Positions 21,925 through 33,984 are shown, counted from the first letter of the stretch. The stretch: 64,000 bases of DNA from Synaphobranchus kaupii (GCA_029718625.1 CM056389.1:17884601-17948600), one strand, 5' to 3'. Numbers and translations: made by a program. The notes: generated by a model from the letters alone, not told the origin.

Positions 21925-23310
21925 GCACTCACACACTCACACACTCATATGCACACACTCATATGCAATGTACGTAATGACAGAGCCAAAATTCACATGG
22001 ACAGACGCATACACGCACACACAAAGTGATATGATATTTGTACTGTAAGTTCCTGCGAATTGGGCTCGAGTGAGAGAACACAACCGGGAGGGAGGAGTTA
22101 TAGTTGGGGGGAAATGCATCACGATCTTTAATGCATCATGATCTTTAATGCATCACGAAAACGGTTCAAACGGAAACCCGTTTGAAATTAAAGAGCTAAC
22201 GTTAATTTGCGCAGTTTGAATAGCCATCAATCAAGAAGAGGCTTTTACCTTTTTTTCACGTCACGGATAGGGGCGTGGCTCAAACGAAACGTTTCAGTTT
22301 GGATTTCAAGCGAATGACTCTTTTTTGACACAAAATGCGGTGGCACAGCTTAATTAGATTTTAGTTTTTTTAAACAATAGGATAAATGTGATTTACGAAA
22401 TTGAGAGAAGATACTCGACTTTATAACTCAATATATTTGAAGGGTCACGCAGAATTATACCCCTCAAAATAGTCGTCGTCATAGAAGTCACCTTAACTTA
22501 TTTGCTTGAATGCCAATGCCTCAGGACGATCTCCATCCCTTACTCCTGAGGCTATATTTGCAGGTTCCTGATGGTAAACATTCATAAATAAGGGGCGAAT
22601 CCCCAATGGCAGTCACAGACCCTCTCAACAGTCCTTGCACTGGCACCTCCCTCTTTCTTGTTTAAAATTTAATAGACGGAAGGAGAGGGGGGGTTGTTGG
22701 ACTTTCCAGTTTTCAAGTGGCATGTAAAACTCTGAATTAATTCCGTTGATTTAGTTTGTGATTAAATTGGCCATTTGAGGTTCAGTACACCAGCCATCCT
22801 CACTCAGCTTATTTCTGGCCAATTTCTTAAGCAGGAGCTATTTTACTGATATATGGAGTCAATTAAGCGTCCATGGGCTCAGAGGGAGGCAGTAGGGTTG
22901 TCCAGCTAATTAAATAATCAAACTGTTTAGATTAAGTGGCCTCGAAGCCGTCGGGCCTCGGGACAGCAGGGCAGCAGTATGGACGCAGAACCTAAATTCC
23001 CTCTGAAGAGAAACTAAATCTGAAATGGATGTGAGGAAAAACATCTTTCCCCTGCTTCTGAACTGAACATCAACATTCAGTGGTCACCAGATGAGATCAG
23101 TCAGGAAACGGACGCAGCGATACCTGGAGGGGCGAAAGGAAACCGGGACATATTCAAAAGGGTACCGAACACAAACCGCCGGGAGTTGTGGTCAAGTTAA
23201 ACACCTCCCCTGCAATGGCATTCACATTCAAGACCTCAGCCAGTCTGTCATCTGCAGTAAAGGCTCAGGGGAACCAAATTAGTTTGATTAATTTCAGGTA
23301 AAGACAAATA
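21922..23310. other. Intron sequence; short AATGCATCA(C/T)GATCTTT tandem at about 22113-22160
   Basis: Three imperfect copies of a 17-bp motif (ctttaatgcatcatgat) lie near 22120. A short palindrome (ttcaaacg to cgtttgaa) lies at about 22164-22186. No gene is recognised. Confidence 0.5.
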
Positions 23311-24026
23311 CAAACCCCAATTCCAAAAAAGTCGGGACAGTATGTAAAATGCACATAAAAGCAGAAAGCAGTGATTTGTAAATTCAATAAATATGGATGG
23401 ATGCAGTAGATATGGATGGATCACTTCAAGGGTTGTTTCTCCTGACTTATTTTTCCATAGAGTTCAATAGGAAAATGAGTCAGAAGAAACAACCCTTAAA
23501 GTGATCCATCCATATCTACTGTATTTCTGGCAGCAGTGATGGTTTGAGGCTTGTTTGATACCTCAGACCCTTGATGACTTACAGCCATTTAGCCGACCAT
23601 GGGTTCCATACTATTCCCGTGTAATTTACAGCATGATCTAGTCCCACCCCCCATTTCCCCAAGAGGTTATAGTATCGCTTGTAAGAGTACCTGAAAATAA
23701 GATATCAAGAGTCTTTTGATATCCTTTTATACCCAGTTATGATAGCATCACATGTTTACCTGTGGAATGTTCCAAACAGGTGTTTTTTTTTAATTTTTTT
23801 AACTTCCCAGTCTTTTTTTTTTTTCGCCCCTGTCCCAACTTTTTTGGAAGGTGTTGCAGGCATCAAATTCGGAATTAGTGTATATTTACAAAAATCAATT
23901 AAGTTGATAAGGTAAAACATTAAATACCTTTTCTTTGTACTGTTTTCAATTAAATATATGTAAAAGAAAATGCACAAATCACTGCTTTCTGCTTTTATGT
24001 GCATTTTACATACTGTCACAACTTTT
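23311..24026. mobile_element. Non-autonomous DNA transposon with long terminal inverted repeats
   Basis: The left end (caaaccccaattccaaaaaa, gtcgggacag, tatgtaaaatgcacataaaa) is mirrored on the right (cttttatgtgcattttacat, actgtcacaac). The inner gcagaaagcagtgatttg / caaatcactgctttctgc blocks also pair. The outermost right end is truncated. This terminal sequence is common in fish genomes, but I do not assign a superfamily. A palindrome is nested at 23401-23524, and part of the interior recurs at 10195-10385. Confidence 0.85.
23401..23524. repeat. 124-bp palindrome nested in the DNA transposon
   Basis: The left arm (cagtagatatggatggatca, cttcaagggttgtttct) and right arm (agaaacaacccttaaagtga, tccatccatatctactg) are near-perfect inverse complements meeting at about 23460 with almost no loop. 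Confidence 0.88.
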
Positions 24027-24383
24027 ATTGCCTAAGCAGGAAAATAAACTGTTGTGCCACTGGCATTGCCCTCTCCGTGGGTTTGTGACACAGTCACAGT
24101 ATGTAAGGAATAATGTACAGCATCTATGAGAGAGACTGTTTCAAAATAAGCAACAACAGGGTGATGAAACAACTGACAAGCTTGCTATCACGCCTATGCC
24201 AAGGCTACTTGCCAAATAAATGAATTATCTGTCACAAAATCATTTTAAAATTGGTTTCATTATGCATAATTGTACATTTATAGGTTCTGCTATGAATATA
24301 GTTCCAACAAACAACAACAGCGTTTAGTATCCTAGCAACCAGGGTCGGGCCAAATTGTGAATTTCATTGTGAATTTAATTGTA

Positions 24384-24647
24384 AATTGAAGACCCTGGTG
24401 GTAAAAGTACTGAAGTCACAAAATAAATGTAAAATGTCTATTTTGAGAAAATCAAATCTTAAAATATCATTGATCCATAAAATCAGCCATTAAAAGTTTT
24501 GCTGTTTTTATGCATTGCTTAGGCACCTTTAATGTTAACAATATTTATAGGGTGGACTTAGCTAAACAAATACAACATGTTTCTATGCTTGAACTTGAAT
24601 TGTCTAAAAATGTGGCTTCAGTACTTGTAGCACCAGGGTCTTCAATT
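24384..24647. mobile_element. MITE with AATTGAAGACCCTGGTG termini
   Basis: aattgaagaccctggtg at 24384 is the inverse complement of caccagggtcttcaatt at 24631-24647. Pairing continues inwards (gtactgaag / cttcagtac), giving about 30-bp inverted repeats in a 264-bp unit. AATT at both ends could be a target duplication or part of the repeat. Confidence 0.8.
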
Positions 24648-25467
24648 CAAATTGAGGTGAGGTTGCACATTACATAGCTGACTACTTGGCAATGTAAAGT
24701 GCGGAGGGATACAATCTGGTCTTAAACAGTAGTCATTATACAGTGGAAAATAAATGACCACTCATTGACCAATCAGAATGGTGTGTCCAGCAAAGCTGTG
24801 GCATAAGACACAATTAAGAAGCAGTGTCAGTCCATTTATTTTAAACCTTTTACTATATCCACATTATTTCAGGTCTCTCCTTCTGACAATCTTCTATACA
24901 GTGCACCCCAGGGGTAAATTTGTCAACCCGAAAAAAATAAAAACATTTTAGTCAATGGCTTTTTTTTTTCATGAATACAGCAAAATTTTGTATGAGGAAA
25001 TTGATTTTAGAAAATAAAAACTGTGACTAAATCTCTTTATATTATTATCGACAAGAAGTAGATGGGGGGAAAAAAAGAGTTTTTAGAAAATAAAAACTGA
25101 CTAAATCCCTTCATATTATTGTTGACAAAAAACAAAATGACAAAAAAGGATATTAGAAAATAAAAACTGACTAAATCTGGTTATGTTATCATTGAAGTAA
25201 AAATAGATGAAAATGCATATTTCTAAATAAAAACAGTGACGAAATCTAATATTTATTAGACCTCAAACGAGATAGTTGCCTAATGACGACTATGCACTCT
25301 CGTCATTGATTGGCTGCCATCTTCCTTTATACTCCTCCTTCTGCCTATTGGCAACATCCTGCTATTTGCGCAAACTTCAAAAAAGGAAAGCAACTAATGT
25401 GAGGGGGTGACAGATAATACTAGCATAGGCTTACACTAGTATGTCAAAAGTTGGAAGGAAGAAAAGG

Positions 25468-25668
25468 ATGGATATATGGACTCACTTCATATAAGATGAG
25501 AGGGAACGGAAAACCGAATGTAGGCCTACTGTTGTTGTACCAGGAGAAGAAATATGCGGTCATAAACTAGGTGGGAAAAACACCACGAATCTGAAGATGC
25601 ACCTAAAGTTACATCTGGGCGCGACATTGTCGGAATATCTGCCGGCCATGCAATATTTTAATGTTTAA
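25468..25668 (+). pseudogene. BED zinc-finger remnant of a hAT transposase
   Basis: Reading from the ATG at 25468 gives MDIWTHFI, a stop, and then in the same frame DERERKTEC and, further on, ICGHKLGGKNTTNLKMHLKL followed by HLG. The Trp/Phe start and the TNLKMHLxxH ending fit the N-terminal BED finger of hAT transposases, though the CxxC pair has decayed (TEC and ICGH are not in the usual spacing). The frame reaches TAA at 25666-25668. No DDE catalytic part follows; the inverted repeat begins about 50 bp downstream. This is a small relic inferred from motif shape. Confidence 0.5.
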
Positions 25669-25716
25669 TATTTATATAGTGACGCTGGCTTTTAGACTGT
25701 AGCATAGCGCAAATGA

Positions 25717-26099
25717 CATAACACAGGTTACCTTATTTCCACATTTCCCAGAACAGCAAGCCTATAAAACGCCCTTCTAACTATTATTACATTACATTAC
25801 ATTCATTTAGCAGACGCTTTTATCCAAAGCGACGTACAATAAGTGCATACAGAGACGTCATCAAGATCACTACAGAACAGACGAGACAAAGCACATCCTT
25901 CCCATAAGGAGCCTACAGGAGTTGTCAAAATGTTGTTGTCTTTTTTTAAATTAATTAATAATTTCAGGGAAATATAGGGCCTACTATAATTGGGACATCA
26001 ACGACTACCACTAGGGGGCCACCGTGGATAGGGTATGCGTAATTGATAAGGGGTAATAATGAACGCAAACCTGACGTAGACCCATAGTTTTCTTATTCC
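25717..26099 (+). repeat. Left arm of a 1.1-kb inverted repeat (pairs with 26562-26803)
   Basis: Shared blocks include cataacacaggttaccttat, cagaacagcaagcctat, aggagttgtcaaaa, ataattgggacatcaacgac, taccactaggg and cccatagttttcttattcc. This arm is longer than its partner because it carries an L2-type tail insertion (about 25788-25911) and a ~30-bp insert near 26050-26080. Confidence 0.9.
25788..25911 (-). mobile_element. L2/V-SINE-type 3' tail, minus orientation
   Basis: acattacattac (TGTAA repeats on the minus strand) leads into catttagcagacgcttttat and ccaaagcgacgtac, the reverse of the conserved L2/SINE 3' stem-loop tail. It is 5'-truncated, about 124 bp. It is absent from the matching place in the other arm (26722-26731). 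Confidence 0.88.
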
Positions 26100-26561
26100 T
26101 GAGAGCAAGTTGCCAGTATTCCATGTGGCTTTTTACACGTTTAGATAGGCCTACCTTCACTTTTCTTACCAACTCGTAGCCTACATTTAAAAGTATGCAA
26201 TTTTACTGGGGTTAGCCTACTCGTAGCTGGGGGAAAATAGCTTCCTCATCCAGGAGATCAGCTGGACTGAGAATGTAGTGTGATGAAAATGATGAAAATA
26301 CCGTTATAGAATTAAATGTGCTTATGACATAACCAAGTCATAGCTAGGCTATTGCACTGCGGCAGGCTGTAGGCTATAATGCAATAAAAGCTTTTGCATT
26401 ATTAAAGTTTTAAAACTATTATTAAAGTTTGCGGCAAGAACTGCTCACAGTTATCTATGAAATATGTTTGTATAGGCTATCATATGCAATGCATTCTAGC
26501 ATTATTAACCCTCCACTTAGAGATTTAATGCCTTTACCATATTTCTGCAGAATGCCATGTC

Positions 26562-26803
26562 CTGGAATAAGAAAACTATGGGTTGTCAATTAAGCTTGCC
26601 CTATCCATGGTGGCTCCCTAGTGGTAGTCGTTGATGTCCCAATTATAGTTGCCTATTCATATTTCTCTGAAATTACAAATTAATTTACTACTTTAAAAAA
26701 AATGATGTTTTGACAACTCCTGTCGGCAATCATAGTTAAAGGGGCTTTTTACAAATAGGCTTGCTGTTCTGAAAAATTTGGTAATAAGGTAACCTGTGTT
26801 ATG
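26562..26803 (-). repeat. Right arm of the 1.1-kb inverted repeat
   Basis: It is the inverse complement of 25717-26099 without the L2-type tail. About 460 bp of unrelated AT-rich DNA separates the arms. Confidence 0.9.
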
Positions 26804-28059
26804 TAGACTTTTATAACGTTTATAACAAGTCACATTTTACTTGAATTAGTTGAGAATTAAGCGAGTTATAGTATATTTTATCAGGGGAAGTATGCATCTT
26901 TATCTTGGTTTTTATATCTATTGCTGTGCAACTAATGATCATAGCTGACCCTGCCCCTTTCATGTTGACTGACAGGCCAAGTTTTTTAAAATAAATACGA
27001 GTGGAAATAAATACACCATTAAATAAATAAGAGACATAAAACAATGAATAGATATTTATTTAATTGCTTATTTATTTATTAAATTATCTATTTCATTGCT
27101 TATTTGTTTATTTAATTTTGTCACATTACACATGTGTCTCTAACCCACTGTCTTGCCATCCAAGTAATTAAAAACAGTTTTCCCAAGTTACTTTGGTTTA
27201 ATAGCCTATGTTTATAATATTTCTTAGGTATGTTCTGTGCAGCGAATCTCCACCTCTTTTCACACGTCACCGTTCTCCCCACACCCTCCCTTGAAAGCAA
27301 GAGGAATAGGCATATGTGACACCCTAATGGAAGGAGATAAACTTTTGATTTACATCCAAAGTACCGTCATTTACTCATTCAATGTGTAAGCGGTACTAAG
27401 AAATTAAGTTAACTTGGGTTTAAATGCGTGGACAAATATTTTGGAGACCATAAAATATAATATAATGTTATATAATATTTAGAATTGGTGGGCACAGGGG
27501 GCAGGGCTAAGTATTTGCTGTATGGAGAAAGTAGCAAACACCCAGAAATATTTATTTCAACTGTCCACGGTAATATAAGTAACACATTTGAATTATTCAA
27601 ATGAGTGGTATCTCCCTTCACTGATTAATAGTGTATCTGATCATACAACCTACCTACAACCTACCATTTGTGTCCAATTTGAACAGCCTGCTTTCACATC
27701 TAACAAAATTTAGACTTGTTTTAAAATGTTTAGTTTTAGTTAGAGTTATTGTTGTCCAAAACGAGACTAAAATGCCCAAAGTTTTTGTTGACTAAAATTA
27801 GAACATCATGTCCATATGTTTTGTTGACTAAAACTGGACTAAAATGTCCATATTATTTTTGTGGACTAAAACTAGACCCTATGTGTATAGCTATTGATGA
27901 CTAAAATGAGATGAAAATGTCCAGATAGTTTTTCGTCAACTAAAATAAAATAAAACTATGAAAGATAAAATCGACTAAATGTGATTAAAACTCACTTGCA
28001 CTTTCGTCACATGACTAAAACAAAAAAGTCAGTTTAAGACACTGCCAAAATTAACACTG

Positions 28060-29076
28060 GTACACCCTCTGCCGACCGCACCTTATCATATAGCAACACA
28101 TGATACCATATCACATTTAACCGAAATTAACACTGAAGTAATGCTTGAGAAATTATTACAGTGCTACTACTATATCGTACATTGCTTGAATACCTACCTA
28201 CAATACTGTATGTAACTTATATGCACCCTAAGTGAACTGTCAAAGCCATTATGACAATAATATGAAAGAAAGGTTGTTTCATCCCAATATTAAAAAATAC
28301 AGTTAAAAAGTATGAAAAACGAACACTTATTCACATCTGTGAAAGGTAAATTGGTGTGAATATGAAAATGGTGGAAACTGATTAATAATTTGCTGGCAGT
28401 GAATTAATTGATTTAGCCTCTACACTGCAAATTGTTTTGTGGTGCTTTTCCAATGGAAAGATAATTGATTTAGAATGCATTGCTACTGCCTAATTAGTTC
28501 ACTAGGTATTTCCAATTAGTCAAAAATGCATTGCTAATTACGTACATTCAGCTGTGCCTTTGGTTGTATTAAAATAATAATGAAAATTAACATTATTATA
28601 AATAAAATGTTTCAGCGGTATAAAATTGCAAAGCAGCTGGCTGCTTTATTTCAGTGCAGGCTGAGAAATAGACAAAGGTCATTGCTTTGTCGTCACCTTT
28701 TTGCTTCCATTGATTTCAGTTGATCACAATTTTCTTTGGCAATTTAAATGGTAATGACAAAATTAATTGCTTGGTGAAGTTAATTCCACACGCCTGATCG
28801 TGAGGAGTGAACTAAATCACCAGGCATTGTGTGGGTCTGCTTCTGTTAACAAACTGACTTTATTTACTGTGTCAACCTTCCATCAAACTGTCGTCACTGC
28901 CCAACACAAATTTTCACTGGGACTGGGATCATCCCATTTAAAAATGATGGACGCGTATTAACCCCTTCTCTCGCACCACCTTTTTTGAACACAAGCCCGG
29001 AAATAAAATAGTTACTGTTCTTGAACCCCTTTGTCTACAGGCATAATCCTGCTCTCTTCCATAAGGTAACCCTTTT
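28060..29076. other. AT-rich intron sequence without recognised features
   Basis: No repeats or exons recognised; a short ORF (28767-28961) has no family signal. Confidence 0.5.
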
Positions 29077-29462
29077 TATTTATTTTGTAGCACGACACAA
29101 AACAGGCTCAATCAAAACAATGACTTCATAATGTTCTACGTCTTCTCGAAATCCACAGGTGGCACAAATCACGGTAAAGTTGGTATCCCGGCAAAAACAA
29201 TTAATAAATCGTTCTAGGCAAGAAAAAAAAAGTGCCACCTCCACTGTTGTTGAGCTTCTGTTACTTTGTTTCAGTAATACAAGCTCAAACACAGTGGAAG
29301 TGGAACTTTTCTTTCTTGCCTAAAAAGATTTATTTATTGTTTTTGCTGGGATACTGACTTTACCATGATTTGTGCCACCTGTGGATTTCTAGAATACGTA
29401 GAACATACATAGTCATCCTTTTGATCGAGCCGGTTTTGTGTCATGCTACAAAATAAAATAAA
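29077..29462. mobile_element. Fold-back element with about 165-bp inverted arms
   Basis: The left arm starts tttattttgtagcacgacac and includes ccacaggtggcacaaatcac and tttagg/ttctaggcaagaaa. The right arm repeats these in inverse order (tttcttgcctaaaaag, gatttgtgccacctgtgg, gtgtcatgctacaaaataaa). Mismatches are scattered; the loop is about 50 bp. No coding capacity. Confidence 0.88.
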
Positions 29463-29539
29463 CACTGTCGCTATAACATTGGGATCGCAAATCAGTTTAT
29501 AGAGATAGAATTGTGAGTTTTAACACTGTCAAACATATT

Positions 29540-30067
29540 GGCTGTGTCTCAAACCAAAGGCAGCTGCCTCGGAGCCTTGTTGTCTTGCTCCCTCTGAAGG
29601 TACACACGGGATGACGTCACGTGAGATCAGTGTTTACCTTTGTTCATTACGCCCAGGTCAGCTTGGTAGCAAGTTAGCTGGCTAGTTACTGGAAAGCTCA
29701 CAGAGGCTTAAAAACATCCGATACACTATTCCAGTGTATTAAATAATTAAAATGCATTTTTAAATATAACTACAACAAATTATGGAGTTTACTGCATATT
29801 CAGGCTGTACAAAAGCTCCCCTGGTGCCACGGCAAATCACGCATCGTTGTTTTTGGCCGCCATTAATTTACCGGAAGTGAAAAGCCTGAGGTAATCGCAA
29901 AGAATTATGGGATATCATACCCGGAGAAGGATACATGCGATGCTGCCTTCTAAGGCACCTAAGAAGGCACCATTTTATGAAATCTTTGGATTGAGACACG
30001 CCTTGATGCCTTCCTGCCTTCAAATGCTGCCTTCGAAGGCAGCATTTTTCCCGTTTGAGACACAGCC
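29540..30067. mobile_element. Non-autonomous PIF/Harbinger-like element, ATT target duplication
   Basis: The ends ggctgtgtctcaaac and gtttgagacacagcc are exact inverse complements, and subterminal ctgccttcgaaggcag-type sequence pairs too. ATT flanks both ends (29537-29539 and 30068-30070), a 3-bp duplication as in PIF/Harbinger. The 528-bp element has no transposase. Confidence 0.8.
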
Positions 30068-31207
30068 ATTGTGTGATCAGATTGACTGAAAATGTCACTG
30101 TAAAAAAGCACAATGAATGCAAATAAACGAAAGCACATCCAGCCGGTGGTAGTTATGGGGTTAATTCACTACTGCTGAGCTACAAAACAACTTCATACTC
30201 TATGTTGATGTTAAGTAATACATCCTAAGGCAGCCAGGGATGGTATTTTTGCCCAGGCTAGACCACCAGCTGATATTCACACTGGCAGGAAATGTGAATT
30301 TTTGAAGGTGAAATGAATAGGAAAGAAAACAGTCCCCAACACCATTACACAACCACTGGATACCATCGTTGCTAGGACGCCATTGAGTCGATTTCTTTGT
30401 TCATTACCTGCAGGTAACAGTGTGTGGTCACACAGCAGCTATGCTTGAACTCGATTACAGGCACACAGTGCTTGGTATTCTACCTACAGTGTAATTACAG
30501 TGTTAAATTGTTAAATGTATTCCAATGCATTTTTGTACATGGTATAATACAGTATGTTCTTTTATACTTGTCCAGTAATTGTTCCCATATACATTGTAGA
30601 GAGAGAGAGAGAGAGAGAGATGTGCATAAGAAATTACTTTTTATATTTTGAAAGAAAAAGATGAAAGCAATAAGTAAGGCTAATATTGAGCATTAATTTT
30701 ACATGATAAATAAAACATGATAATGTAGATTCATAAGGCACAGTATACCCCATAAAATATATGAACACATACAAACATGCTAATACAGTACAATATAGTT
30801 ATATCACTTCATGTCAGTCATGCCACTGAAACAGGTGCTTCAAATCTTGGCCAATTATTGGAGCCGAAAATGAATATTTTTCAAAAGATTCAGCAGCGGT
30901 GCCTCGTTTTAAGACTGTTGACATTAGCCTAAATATTTTAATTCCATCAAACTCTCATAGATACAATATAGGCCTTGACAGTGTGTTTGTTATTCTTAAA
31001 TGATTGAATTCTGACTGGGGTTAAGTTATTGTTTAACCACTATGATCGTACAGCAACTAGCAAGGTTACCCATCAGTTATGCATTCAGCTAGATATCTAG
31101 GTGGCAAGATAGTTATAAAGTGCCTCACTAGTTATTTAACTAGCTACATGACAGGAACCCACGCAGGAGTCTACTGGAGAAACCAGCACACAGGTGCTTA
31201 CATTTAA
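30068..31207. other. Intron sequence; (GA)n at 30598-30620
   Basis: A short GA microsatellite is the only structure recognised. No exon seen. Confidence 0.5.
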
Positions 31208-31410
31208 CGGATGCTCTTATCCAAAATGACCGACATGCAGTATGGGCTTGATTTACCGAGACCTTTGGCGTGTGGAAAACCTTTTAGCACACGCAAAACT
31301 AACAGCATGACCAGTAATTGGTCACGTTATTGGGTTTGCATGTGCTAAAAGGTTCTGCACACGCTAAGGGTCTTGGTAAATCAAGCCCTAAGGGCATGCA
31401 TACGGGTTTA
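31205..31410 (-). mobile_element. L2/V-SINE tail split by a nested MITE
   Basis: ttacatttaacggatgctct, tatccaaaatgaccgacatg on the left is a degenerate L2/SINE tail in minus orientation. It is interrupted after gcag by the 145-bp MITE at 31244-31388. The right-hand continuation (gggcatgcatacgggttt) is poorly conserved. Confidence 0.6.
31244..31388. mobile_element. 145-bp palindromic MITE
   Basis: gggcttgatttaccgagacc on the left pairs with ggtcttggtaaatcaagccc on the right; further in, ccttttagcacacgcaaa pairs with tttgcatgtgctaaaagg, leaving a small central loop. TA lies at both edges (31241-31242 and 31389-31390), consistent with a TA or TAA-type target duplication. Confidence 0.85.
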
Positions 31411-31795
31411 AGCAATAAGCAGCGCTGATGCTAAGCCATCAGGGATACAAGCAACGGTACTTTCTATGGCATGGTAGGCGCAAGTGGGGAATGGAGAATG
31501 TGGTATTATTCACCTGCAAATGTATCAGGGGAAATAGTTTTACATTTAGCATAGGTACGGCTAGTAAGTTGATGCAAAATTTTCAGAGTTCAGCTTTAGG
31601 TCAGCCAATATCTAAAATGACTAAATAGGTGCGTTTTCATTCTGAGGCAGAAGAGGGCTAGAGAGTAGACCACTGCTGGGTAAAGGAGAGGATAAAGGAG
31701 AAAATTAATTGAGAGGAGGCCCCTTTAGGGAGGGGAGAGTATAGAAACCAGGGGATGTGGAACAAAGTGATTGTTTTCTAGTCCACCCTGTACTC
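31389..31795. other. Intron sequence without recognised features
   Basis: No exon or repeat recognised. Confidence 0.45.
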
Positions 31796-32050
31796 TTCAC
31801 ACTCAGAAAAAAAAAGTATCTAAAAAGTACAAAAGCTTGTCGCTGGGGTGGTACCCTATAGGTACATAAAATTGTAGCCTTAGCCAACAATACATAATTA
31901 ATTTGTACCTTTTGTTCTCGAAAAAGTACTTATTAGTACCCAAAGAGTACTTATTACTACCCAAAGAGAACATTATTGTACTTTCAGGGTACATTTGTAC
32001 CTCCACTGTACCTTTATTTCTGATACCATACCTTTATTTCTGGTACCATA
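31796..32050. mobile_element. GTAC/TACC-rich MITE
   Basis: The left end cacactcagaaaaaaaaagt and right end gtacctttatttctgatacc are roughly inverse complementary. The interior repeats GTACC/GGTAC words (ggtaccctataggtac, gtacccaaagagtac, gggtacatttgtacc), typical of a common fish MITE. The right end is partly duplicated (tacctttatttctg twice). Confidence 0.7.
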
Positions 32051-33226
32051 TTCCATATACTGGTACAACATATTGACCCTTTCAAGCTTACTTTTACCAC
32101 TGGACTTGAGAATATTATAAAACTATACTCATTCATTCTCATCAATGCTCAACATTATGGACTTTGATCGATGTTTATTCATTCACTAACTACATGAAAG
32201 AAAGCCATATCCTTTGATTAAGAAACCGAGTTTCAACAAGCAGATAATTTGTGTTTCCTGAAACACATTGTATAGTAACCAATTTTTCACTGAGGTACTT
32301 AAGTTTCAGACACTTTCACTATCATTTATGAAGATTTAAATCTTTTTGTTTCTGAATTCTCGCTGTACCCACTGCATTGACCTATTTATAATGTACAACA
32401 TTTCCTTTACTAACTATTCTCAGATTTAGCAAGCCAGTTGTGTAAAAGCGGCACAATCGGATAATTTTACAGAGGTTTAGCAGCTTTAAAAGATTAGAGA
32501 AAAGCGGAATCAAACTTTCCAACAAAGAAGAATAGTTTAGCTTTACAAATACGACTTTTTTTTTCTTTTCTGCCTGCAGCAATTACATATTTCAGCATCT
32601 CTATTCAAGTGTTCGATTTTTAATGATTACAGTGTTTCAGAGCCATTTTGCTGTCTGAAAGTGTTCTGATTGCAGGCAAGCGGCGCAAATTACAAAGTAT
32701 GAGTTGAGCTGAGTGTCTAATATTATTTATCTCACATTTTTGTAAGGTAGAGATATATATTCTTTAAAAATTCAACCTTCAAAATATAAAGATGGCAAAT
32801 AATATTACCACCTCAGCACGACCTTTTCATTTCAATGTCATCATTCTATTTGTGCAGCCGACACTGATAGCGAATGGCTTTGGGCTATTACCCAAAAGGC
32901 TATTCTGTCCTGTTCCAGTGTTCTGTTCCATTCAGGCTGCGTAGCCAGTAGGGCTTACTATTAACCTTGCCGTTGTATCAGTGTTGTGCAATATATTCCC
33001 TTTCCTTTAGTTTTGTTAAAATGTTCCACATGCGGCACATTCGTAATATGTGTATGTTTTGTCAAAGTGCGTGCCTTTGGCAGGCAGTCATTCCACTAAA
33101 AGGCACAAACAATCCTAGAGGGCTAAGTGGCAAATGCCTGTGCTGTCATGGTGGAGGACTGTGGTTTCTCCTGTATCTGACACAGCTGTGCTGGGGGAAG
33201 CAGGAGACTGGGAGAATGGTAACTAT
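32051..33226. other. Intron sequence without recognised features
   Basis: AT-rich; no exon or repeat recognised. Confidence 0.5.
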
Positions 33227-33380
33227 GGCAGAGACAGAGAGAAAGAGAGAGGGAGAGAGACATTTTGACTTTGAGAGAGAAATAGATGAACTGATAGAGA
33301 AAGACAGGCAGAGATAGAGCGAGAGAGTAAGACAGAGAATGTGAAGTTTGACTTTTCGAAAGAAATAGATTGATAAAGAA

Positions 33381-33420
<40 letters not shown>
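33227..33420. repeat. GA-rich microsatellite tract
   Basis: Imperfect gaga/gaca repeats ending in an uninterrupted GA run (33386-33418). Confidence 0.95.
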
Positions 33421-33421
<1 letters not shown>

Positions 33422-33984
33422 TGAAATTCCATGAATAATCATGAAGATGAATTTTGAAAAGCCATGGTTTTACCTCTCATAAGCAGTCATTATTAAGTAT
33501 TAAGCTTTATTTGCCTTCCTGGATCAAGGTTAAAACTGTTGTAAATGGAAGGCTTTATAAATTATACAGGTCAGAATTCAGCAAGGGTAGACACACGTGT
33601 ATGCACTGGCAAACACACATATGCGCCACAGACATGACACTGGGTACAAAAGCAGAAAATATTTCACTTTTAGTCTAGCTACAATGAAATACAATGACAT
33701 ATTATACAGTTGACTGTGTGTGTTCCTACTGTGTTTGATTTATATAATGGCTTCTCAAAGAAATCATCAGTGGTTTAATCATTTCCATTTGACATGCACA
33801 TGCAATTGGAGCTCAAATTAATTTAAAGTAAAAATGATTACTGAACCTCGAATGGACACCTAACATAACTGGGTAGATTTAGATTGGATTTAGAAATGTT
33901 TGATATGGACAGGGAACCACTATTGCTGGGTGTAGTTTCTTCACTGTACAATAAAACCTTTGGAAACCATCTGTAGCCCCCTGC

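Larger units (their letters stand above)
24899..28059 (+). mobile_element. Degenerate hAT transposon with nested insertions
   Basis: The right end is cagtgttaattttggcagtg on the minus strand, followed inwards by many 'gactaaaa(c/t)' subterminal motifs (27720-28020). The left end (cagtg near 24899, then ggtaaatttgtcaac and tttagtcaa, with aaaataaaaactgactaaat repeated at 24990-25240) mirrors it. Between them is a BED-finger-like coding remnant (25468-25668) and a 1.1-kb inverted repeat (25717-26803). The hAT call rests on the CAGTG ends, subterminal repeats and BED remnant. The exact left end is uncertain. Confidence 0.65.

Noticed and set aside
21603..22048. 124- and 145-residue + strand ORFs and minus-strand Arg/Glu ORFs
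   Set aside because: They are translations of the TC/CA compound microsatellite.
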